Of a stretch of 64,000 bases of DNA, positions 54,356-61,311 are shown in pieces. A program made the position numbers and the translations under genes. The notes beneath the pieces are model-generated. The model saw only the letters and a program-made list of their open reading frames with translations, made no database searches and was not told the origin of the DNA. Every line of letters begins with the position of its first letter. Position 1 is the stretch's first letter. Origin of the DNA: Bacteroidia bacterium (GTDB taxonomy: Bacteria; Bacteroidota; Bacteroidia; J057); contig JAWKNO010000001.1 in NCBI GenBank assembly GCA_041391665.1, forward strand, positions 2,666,001 to 2,730,000. The letters run 5' to 3'.

Positions 54356-55186
54356 ATGATACAGATTTTAGAATATGTTCGTGAATCCCCTTTGGATGAG
54401 GTGGTTGAGAAATTGAATTTATTGCTGCTCGAGGATTCTGGCTGTAGAAAAGAGTGGGTATTGATTTCAACCCGTTTTCACGATTACAGACGTGCCGTAC
54501 TTCGTGGTACCCTGTCTGAGGAGCAAACAGGGTTGGAGGGCAGAAGAATATGGGCCAGCTTGCTGGAGTGGTTGGCAACTGTACCCGAAGAGGACTGGGA
54601 CAGTAGCATTATCGATTCGGTTTTGCCCGCGAAAAAGGGCAAAGATGCAACCGGGAGTTTTGAAAACCTGCGAATGCGCTCACGCAGTGAACTGGAAAAC
54701 TATATTGACTATTATAAACAGCAGACGCAAAAGAACCGGCGGGATCATTTGGCTTATATGGGATTGGGTTATTGTTACCTGCATCTGGGGTTGTTTGACT
54801 TTACTGTTGTGCAATTCCAGGCCGCGATACAGTTGGCGCCTGATTTTGCAGATGCATACTATTACCTGGCCATCGGGCAGTCGAGAGGAAGAAAGCTGGT
54901 TCGTTTAAACCTGCCGGTAGTCAGAGAAATGGAGTCTCTGTTGCATTCTGCGATCAGTCTGGATGAAGCGGAGTCTAAGTACCATTATTTTATGGCTTTG
55001 ATTAAGAATGACTATTATTTTCATAATGGTATGACCGTACCGGCTCCGGGTGTTGCAGAACATTTGCGGTTGGCCTCAGATCCATCGATGCGATACGATT
55101 ACTGGGAATTGGAGCGACTAATAGATGTCCTGAAACTGGAAAACCCACAATGGAAATCAATTCTGCTCAGACAAAACAACCAATAA
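54356..55186 (+). CDS. EAD11-like adaptor domain with TPR repeats
   Basis: A 276-residue cytoplasmic protein. Residues 1-80 (MIQILEYVRESPLDEVVEKL ... STRFHDYRRAVLRGTLSEEQ ... RRIWASLLEWL) fit the pattern of effector-associated domain 11, a small helical adaptor of Bacteroidota conflict and NLR-like systems. Residues about 110-200 contain two to three TPR-like helical pairs (AYMGLGYCYLHLGLFDFTVVQFQAAIQLAPDFADAYYYLAI). EAD proteins usually bind a partner with the same domain class; none is in this window. The 12-bp spacing to the next gene implies a two-gene operon. Confidence 0.6.
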   Translation: MIQILEYVRESPLDEVVEKLNLLLLEDSGCRKEWVLISTRFHDYRRAVLRGTLSEEQTGLEGRRIWASLLEWLATVPEEDWDSSIIDSVLPAKKGKDATGSFENLRMRSRSELENYIDYYKQQTQKNRRDHLAYMGLGYCYLHLGLFDFTVVQFQAAIQLAPDFADAYYYLAIGQSRGRKLVRLNLPVVREMESLLHSAISLDEAESKYHYFMALIKNDYYFHNGMTVPAPGVAEHLRLASDPSMRYDYWELERLIDVLKLENPQWKSILLRQNNQ

Positions 55187-55198
55187 CCTGACCCTAAC

Positions 55199-55873
55199 AT
55201 GATTACAGAAAAAGGTAAAAAAATTAAAAATTATTTTTCCAAGTCCTTTATGGCCAGCCGCCCTTCAGACGAGCAATATGATTCATGGGTGAATGAGGAT
55301 TTAAACCAGTTGTGGGATAGAGCGATGATAAAAACGAACCTTGATCGGTCTGATTGCATCCGGCAGCCTGTTATGATCACAGGTCCCCGGTTATTTAATA
55401 TTGGAGGCGCTCATGTCGGTGTTCGGAAAGGAAAGGACGATTTTATCCGTTTTATTCCCATAGGAGTTACGATTATCAATTTTACGGCGCACCAACTCGT
55501 TATTTATCAATGTGCATTTGACCCTACGACCAGTAACTCACTGGCGGAAAGTACTCACGAGTATTTTTATCAGGATATCGTTTCGTTAGAAACGATTACA
55601 GAATCCCGGACAGAGAAGAGTTATACTTTTTCAGAACAGGTTTTGTTGGAGATTCCCCTGTTGAAAGGATTGGCGCAGGGAAAAGTAGAGCAGTACAATG
55701 ATGCCGAGACATTCATCCTGACAACCTCAGGGGGTACAAATATTCGGGTCGCACTCTCCGAGCGGATTCTTGCCGAGTCAGTGGGAGGCGGATCTATTCC
55801 TACCCATTTGTCAGAACAGTCAATACGGGCAGTTCGGAAAATGCTACGTGAGAAAAAGTCGAATTACAGCTGA
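55199..55873 (+). CDS. Unknown protein paired with the EAD-like/TPR gene
   Basis: A 224-residue protein I do not recognise. It has no signal peptide or membrane segment. The middle (IPIGVTIINFTAHQLVIYQCAFDPTTSN...THEYFYQDIVSLET and later FILTTSGGTNIRVALS) alternates short beta strands in a way seen in bacterial PH-like domains. The ends are charged and helical. It starts 12 bp after the TPR gene and converges on the ABC permease gene 11 bp away, so its function is most likely tied to the TPR partner. Confidence 0.65.
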   Translation: MITEKGKKIKNYFSKSFMASRPSDEQYDSWVNEDLNQLWDRAMIKTNLDRSDCIRQPVMITGPRLFNIGGAHVGVRKGKDDFIRFIPIGVTIINFTAHQLVIYQCAFDPTTSNSLAESTHEYFYQDIVSLETITESRTEKSYTFSEQVLLEIPLLKGLAQGKVEQYNDAETFILTTSGGTNIRVALSERILAESVGGGSIPTHLSEQSIRAVRKMLREKKSNYS

Positions 55874-55884
55874 TTGCGGCGTTT

Positions 55885-57150
55885 TTATGCCTGTCTGATC
55901 GCATTTACCGGATCGAGTGAGGCTGCCATAGACGCTGGCAGGATGCCCGAAACAAGCCCCGTAAATACCGAAAGCCCGACACCGGTCATCAGATCTCCAA
56001 AGGCAAATGCGACCTTTAGGGGCAAGTCCAGGCTGTTCATTGCGGTTTGGATGAGTGCGCCTATTCCAAATACAAACCCCAGGCCGATGAGCCCGCCCAT
56101 AAAGCAGATCAATACAGCCTCCATGACAAACTGATACAGAATAAACCCTTTTGTCGCTCCAAGCGCTTTTTGAATGCCGATTTCCCGGGTTCTTTCTTTG
56201 ACCGATATATACATGATATTACCGATACTAAAACCACCAATCAGAATGGAAAATATGCTGATAAACCAGCCCCCGGTCTTAAGGTAGCCAAACATTTTAT
56301 CAAACTGCGACATCAATGCTTCCTGCTTGTTGATGGCAAAATTGTTTTCAACCTTAGGGCGCAGGCCCCGTGCGACTCTGATCAGACCAATGGTTTCACT
56401 TTCGATATAGGGTAAATCCTCATAATGAGAGGCTTTGATGGTAATTACTTTTTCGGAATTGCGGGCATTGAGGTTAAACATTTTGGGCAATACCGAATAG
56501 GGGACATATACTTTGTCATCTTCACTTGCCCCACCAAAAAGCATATTGGAGCCCACTTTTTCCATGACGCCCGTAATCATGAGCCTTTGACCCGAAATAC
56601 GGATATATTTTCCCACTGAATTTCCGTCGGGAAACAGGTTGTCGCTGATATTATAGCCCACAATGCATACCGCACTGCCCAGGTGTTGCTCTACTTCAGA
56701 AAAATACCTCCCCTCAGTAAACTTCAAATCCCGGACTTTGCTCATATCGGGGGTAGAACCTACCAGTTGTACATTTGAAATGCTTCTCCCGTCTGATCTT
56801 ACCGTTTGACCGCCTACAGTAACCTCGTAACAGACCCCCTCCACACGGGTGAGGTTTTGTTTGAGCTTCTGATAATCGCGGTAGCTTACTTTGGGTCTGT
56901 TGATAAATTTATACCAGTCGTTGCGGTTGTCAGCCCAGGGCCAGTGATGTACGAAAATGGTGGTATTTCCCAGCGCAGAGAGGTTTTTGGTGATGGAAGT
57001 CTGCATAGAGTTTACCATCGTCAGAATCCCTACAATCGCAAAAATGCCTGTGCCAACGCCCAGCATTGTCAAAACCGCACGCATACGGTTGGCTCCGATT
57101 GCTGCAAATGCTATTTTGATGCCTTCTGTAAAAAACTGGATGAAGTTCAT
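55885..57150 (-). CDS. MacB-type ABC transporter permease
   Basis: A 421-residue permease with four membrane helices: one near the N-terminus (MRAVLTMLGVGTGIFAIVGIL), a large periplasmic MacB core domain, and three C-terminal FtsX helices (FISIFSILIGGFSIGNIMYISVKERTREIGIQKALGA ...). The ERTREIGIQKALGA motif contacts the ATPase. No ATPase or membrane-fusion gene is adjacent. It likely exports a lipid, peptide or lipoprotein; such unlinked permeases are frequent in Bacteroidota. Confidence 0.9.
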   Translation of the reverse strand: MNFIQFFTEGIKIAFAAIGANRMRAVLTMLGVGTGIFAIVGILTMVNSMQTSITKNLSALGNTTIFVHHWPWADNRNDWYKFINRPKVSYRDYQKLKQNLTRVEGVCYEVTVGGQTVRSDGRSISNVQLVGSTPDMSKVRDLKFTEGRYFSEVEQHLGSAVCIVGYNISDNLFPDGNSVGKYIRISGQRLMITGVMEKVGSNMLFGGASEDDKVYVPYSVLPKMFNLNARNSEKVITIKASHYEDLPYIESETIGLIRVARGLRPKVENNFAINKQEALMSQFDKMFGYLKTGGWFISIFSILIGGFSIGNIMYISVKERTREIGIQKALGATKGFILYQFVMEAVLICFMGGLIGLGFVFGIGALIQTAMNSLDLPLKVAFAFGDLMTGVGLSVFTGLVSGILPASMAASLDPVNAIRQA

Positions 57151-57254
57151 ACTGCTAAGTTAAGAAAGTAACAACAATAAAACCTCCAGGTCGTTTAATC
57201 GAACATAAAATATCCCTAAATTTTTGCTAACTTTTCAGGAAATTTGCCACAGTT

Positions 57255-58511
57255 ATGAAAAAAAGTATTCTGCTTCTCTCCATTCTCTGGTTGTCGTCCT
57301 ATGCCCGTGCTGACTATTTGCTCGTGCCCATGGATTATGCACAGTCAGAGCATCTGAAAGCATACGGCATCGCCTATTGGGTGTTGGAGTATAATGTGGA
57401 TGTTGACTGGCTGCTCAATTATCGGGGCGGGAGTTTTATGTTTAAATATACGTCTGTATTTGAACAGGAACTTCAGATACGCGGGGTGAGTTTTGAAAAA
57501 ATTTCAGACGCCAAATCCAGCCAGATTCTGGCTTATGTCACTTCTGATGAGGTGAATATGGACGCGGTCAAACTGGAAAAGGCGCCCAAAGTTGCGGTAT
57601 ATTCTCCGAAAAGTAAACAACCCTGGGATGACGCCGTAACCCTGGCGCTTACCTATGCTGAGATTCCTTACGAAGTCATATATGACCCTGAAGTCCTCGA
57701 CGGCAAACTCTCAGAATATGACTGGCTCCACCTTCATCATGAGGATTTTACGGGGCAGTATGGCAAATTTTATGCTTCTTACCGCAATGTAAAATGGTAT
57801 ATGGATGAAGTCGCCGCACAGGAAGCTACCGCCCAGATGTATGGTTATTCCAAAGTCAGCCTGATGAAACTGGCTGTTTCCAAAAAAATAAAACAATTCC
57901 TCACCGATGGCGGCTTCCTCTTTGCCATGTGCTCGGCTACTGATACCTATGATATCGCCCTGGCTGCGGAGGGGGTGGATATCTGCGAATCAATGTTTGA
58001 CGGAGATCCAATGGATCCAGCCGCACAGGATAAACTTGACTATTCCAAGGCGCTGGCTTTCAAAAATTTCCAATTGGTACGCAGCCCTTATCAATACGAA
58101 TTTTCAGATATAGATTCAAATCTCGGCCGCAATGTGCCTGAGCATATGGACTATTTTACCCTGTTTGAGTTTTCTGCCAAATGGGATCCTGTGCCCACCA
58201 TGCTCTGCCAAAACCATACCCGCACCATCAAAGGTTTTATGGGGCAGACAACTGCTTTCCGTTCCAGCCTGCTCAAACCCGAAGTGCTGGTCATGGGCGA
58301 ACTTAAAGCCTACGGAGAAGCGCGTTATGTCCATGGCAACCTTGGCAAAGGCATGTGGACTTACTACGGCGGGCACGATCCCGAAGATTACCGCCATTAT
58401 GTGGGCGAAGACCCCACCGAACTGGCCCTCCACCCGAGTTCGCCCGGTTACCGGTTGATTCTCAACAATATCCTTTTCCCTGCTGCAAGAAAGAAGAAGC
58501 AAAAGACGTGA
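57255..58511 (+). CDS. Secreted protein of the family often labelled 'asparagine synthetase B'
   Basis: A 418-residue protein with a signal peptide (MKKSILLLSILWLSSYARA) and the strongly conserved block LLVPMDYAQSEHLKAYGIAYWVLE...WLLNYRGGSF. Database entries of this Bacteroidota family carry the name asparagine synthetase B, but I see neither the N-terminal Cys nucleophile nor the ATP-pyrophosphatase motif SGGxDS, and the protein is exported. So that name is probably wrong. The central part (VAVYSPKSKQPWDDAVTLAL, YDWLHLHHEDF, GGFLFAMCSATDTYDIAL) resembles class I glutamine-amidotransferase-like folds. Function unknown. Confidence 0.65.
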   Translation: MKKSILLLSILWLSSYARADYLLVPMDYAQSEHLKAYGIAYWVLEYNVDVDWLLNYRGGSFMFKYTSVFEQELQIRGVSFEKISDAKSSQILAYVTSDEVNMDAVKLEKAPKVAVYSPKSKQPWDDAVTLALTYAEIPYEVIYDPEVLDGKLSEYDWLHLHHEDFTGQYGKFYASYRNVKWYMDEVAAQEATAQMYGYSKVSLMKLAVSKKIKQFLTDGGFLFAMCSATDTYDIALAAEGVDICESMFDGDPMDPAAQDKLDYSKALAFKNFQLVRSPYQYEFSDIDSNLGRNVPEHMDYFTLFEFSAKWDPVPTMLCQNHTRTIKGFMGQTTAFRSSLLKPEVLVMGELKAYGEARYVHGNLGKGMWTYYGGHDPEDYRHYVGEDPTELALHPSSPGYRLILNNILFPAARKKKQKT

Positions 58512-58562
58512 TGGGAATACTGGCGAAATTTTTTCTGAAATAATCTGTTTCCCGTACCAGTC

Positions 58563-60542
58563 ATGCTTATGGTTGCATTCCACATAAGACACTATGTTGC
58601 CGGGGTCATGATGGCTTTATGGTGGACTTGTGGAATGGCTCAATCTGTTGAAAAAGATAGCCTGAAAAACCTGTTGTTGCAGGCAAACAGAGATCCTCAG
58701 GTGGATACTTATTTGACTTTGGCCGAAAGTTGGCAAAAAACGGATGTGGACAGCTCGTACTTTTTTCTTACAAAAGCCTATGATCTGGCATTTGAGTCCG
58801 GGCAACAGGAGGTTCTGGCAAAAATCAATAATGCACGGGCCATACACTGGTTTTTCCGCGGTGAAACCGACAGTGCGCAGGTTTATATCACCTTTGCTAT
58901 GGAACAGGCCTCTGACCAGCCTTCTCTTATTCGGGTGACTACCTATAGCCATTATGGACTTATTCTGGCCCAACAGGGGCAATACAATGCTGCTGCCCAA
59001 TGGCATATCAAAGCCCTGGAGGATGCCACCACGCTGGGCGATAGTCTGAGTATGATCCGCGCGCAGAATAATCTGGGGAGAGTTTACCAGGCACTGGATG
59101 ATATAGATCATGCGATGAACTGGTACAATCATGCGCTCAGACTAAGCAAGTCGCTTGGCGCTGATGCACATTCTGCAAAGATTCTGGGCAATATGGGACA
59201 GATTATGCTCACGGAAAACCGGCTTGAAGAAGCATACCGGTATCAAAAAGATGCACTGCAAATCTTTGACCGCTTAAATGACGATTTTTCCCGGTCTATT
59301 ACGCTGATGGATCTTGGACAAATATCTCAAATGAGGCACCTGCCTGATACCGCGAGGTGGTATTATAATCATTCCCTTGCCCTCAGCCGGCGGATTCGCG
59401 ACGAAATCGGGATCATTTATACGCTCGCCAACATCGCCTCTCTGGAAAGTGAACGGGGCAACTATTTCGAAGCCCTAACCTATCTCGACACTGCCCTTCG
59501 CCGGAGTCAGGAGCAATCTTTCCCTGAGGGGATAAAGTTTAGCTACGAAGGGCTGGCAGAAACTTATACCCGCATGGGAGATTATCCCAAAGCGATGGAG
59601 TATCACCTGCTATACGACCAATGGAGAGACAGTCTCGCCAGCAGAGATTATCTGGAAACCATTCGGGAACTGGAAACAAAATACAGGTCGGAACAGCAGC
59701 AGAATGAAATCTATCGTTTGTCTGAGCTCCAGCGTCAGCAGACAGCCTCTATTCAGGCTCGCGATGACCTGATCATGATTCTGGTCTTCGCCGGATTGCT
59801 AGTGCTGATAGTGGCGATATTTGGATTTGTATTTTTTCAGCAGCACAGCCAAATGCAACAGCAGCAGAAAGTATTCAGCGCTATATCGGAAACGGAAGTT
59901 GCTGAGCGTACGCGGATTGCGCGGGATTTACATGACAGTGTGGGTGCCATGCTCGCAACGGCCCATCATCACCTCTCAGGTATGGAAAACATTTTTGCCA
60001 ACCAGCCGGAGAAACGGGCAGAATTGAGCGGTCTGCTCAAAAAAATATCGGAAGAGTCCCGCCAGATTGCCCATAATTTGATGCCGGAGACGCTCTCCCG
60101 CTTTGGGTTGGTTCCAGCTGTGGAAAGTCTTATTGCCCGGATCAATAGCGGCGATCGCCTGAATATTCAGATTCTTGCACATGGAATGGGGCCCCGCCTT
60201 CCTGCCAACATAGAACTGCATTTGTTTCGCATCATTCAGGAATTGCTGCAAAATGTGATAAAACATGCCGATGGTGCATCCCGCGCTACTTTATACCTCA
60301 CCCGCTACCCTCGGGAATTAACCCTGATGCTCGAAGATAATGGAAGGGGGTTTTTGTTATCGGAAGCTCCTGCCGGCATGGGGTTGTCTAATGTCCGCAA
60401 CCGTGTCAATTTACTTGGAGGAACGTTTGTAATTGACTCAGGTCCCGGCCAGGGGGCCACCATTAGCCTGACTATCCCTATTCCTCCAGTCCCGATTCGT
60501 CCGTTTCCAAACGATGGTTTTTCTTCCCATGACACCCATTAG
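58563..60542 (+). CDS. TPR sensor histidine kinase (HisKA_3 type)
   Basis: A 659-residue membrane kinase. A signal-like N-terminus leads into about eight TPR repeats (about 35-370, for example AAQWHIKALEDATTLGDSLS, YTLANIASLESERGNYFEAL). A coiled segment and one membrane helix follow (about 399-422, LIMILVFAGLLVLIVAIFGFVFF). The DHp domain has phospho-His457 in RIARDLHDSVGAML, and the ATPase domain shows ELLQNVIKHAD, LEDNGRGF and GMGLSNVRNRV. The TPRs should sense a periplasmic protein or peptide. Its end overlaps the cognate regulator. Confidence 0.93.
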   Translation: MLMVAFHIRHYVAGVMMALWWTCGMAQSVEKDSLKNLLLQANRDPQVDTYLTLAESWQKTDVDSSYFFLTKAYDLAFESGQQEVLAKINNARAIHWFFRGETDSAQVYITFAMEQASDQPSLIRVTTYSHYGLILAQQGQYNAAAQWHIKALEDATTLGDSLSMIRAQNNLGRVYQALDDIDHAMNWYNHALRLSKSLGADAHSAKILGNMGQIMLTENRLEEAYRYQKDALQIFDRLNDDFSRSITLMDLGQISQMRHLPDTARWYYNHSLALSRRIRDEIGIIYTLANIASLESERGNYFEALTYLDTALRRSQEQSFPEGIKFSYEGLAETYTRMGDYPKAMEYHLLYDQWRDSLASRDYLETIRELETKYRSEQQQNEIYRLSELQRQQTASIQARDDLIMILVFAGLLVLIVAIFGFVFFQQHSQMQQQQKVFSAISETEVAERTRIARDLHDSVGAMLATAHHHLSGMENIFANQPEKRAELSGLLKKISEESRQIAHNLMPETLSRFGLVPAVESLIARINSGDRLNIQILAHGMGPRLPANIELHLFRIIQELLQNVIKHADGASRATLYLTRYPRELTLMLEDNGRGFLLSEAPAGMGLSNVRNRVNLLGGTFVIDSGPGQGATISLTIPIPPVPIRPFPNDGFSSHDTH

Positions 60543-61161
60543 ACTGATTATCACCGACGACCACAAGATTTTCCGTCAGGGGCTTGTATCCTTGTTGGAG
60601 AAAGAGCCCCATATTCAGGTGACAGGTGAGGCTGCCAATGGCGATGCGCTGAAAGCGTTGATGAAAATTAACCCTCCCGATCTGGTGCTTATGGATGTGG
60701 AAATGCCACATACCGATGGACTGGCTGCCACACGCTGGCTGAAAGAAAACCATCCGGGGGTCCGGGTACTGGCGATGACTTTTCATCGGGAACCTGCTTT
60801 TATCAAAGGCATGCTCCATGCAGGTGTGGATGGCTATCTGTTGAAAGATACGGGTAAGGAAGAGTTGTTGCAGGCGATTGAAGTTTTGTCTGCGGGGAAT
60901 ACCTATTTCTCCCCCGCTGTTTCAGGGCAGATCATGGATTCGCTGCGTCCCAATGCGCAGATATCACCGATTTTGTCTGAAAGAGAAATGGAAATCATCC
61001 AGTTGATTGCCGACCAGCTTACTACCCGGCAAATCAGCAAGAAGCTGAACCTCAGTCACCTGACGGTTGAAACCCATCGCAAAAACATTTTCCTCAAGCT
61101 GGGCGTTCGCAATGTAGCCGGCCTGGTAAGACTCGCTTACAGCAAAGGCTGGATTCAGTAA
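60529..61161 (+). CDS. NarL/LuxR-type response regulator
   Basis: About 210 residues from the ATG at 60529 (an ATG five codons upstream is also possible). It overlaps the kinase by 14 bp, so the pair is translationally coupled and clearly cognate. The receiver domain has Asp10-Asp11 and phosphoacceptor Asp56 in LVLMDVEMP. The C-terminal LuxR helix-turn-helix is LSEREMEIIQLIADQLTTRQ followed by ISKKLNLSHLTVETHRKNIF. Targets are not known. Confidence 0.94.
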   Translation: MTPIRLIITDDHKIFRQGLVSLLEKEPHIQVTGEAANGDALKALMKINPPDLVLMDVEMPHTDGLAATRWLKENHPGVRVLAMTFHREPAFIKGMLHAGVDGYLLKDTGKEELLQAIEVLSAGNTYFSPAVSGQIMDSLRPNAQISPILSEREMEIIQLIADQLTTRQISKKLNLSHLTVETHRKNIFLKLGVRNVAGLVRLAYSKGWIQ

Positions 61162-61311
61162 CGATACCTGATTTCAGGTAGCAGGTATTTACCCGTTTAC
61201 AGCGATAAAACTGAAGGTGCGGTTTGATATGTTTGTTTTTATTCCCATCCCACCATTTCCCTGTATCTCTGGCTTTTATGGGAATGCCAAACAATCATAA
61301 AACCCATCCTG

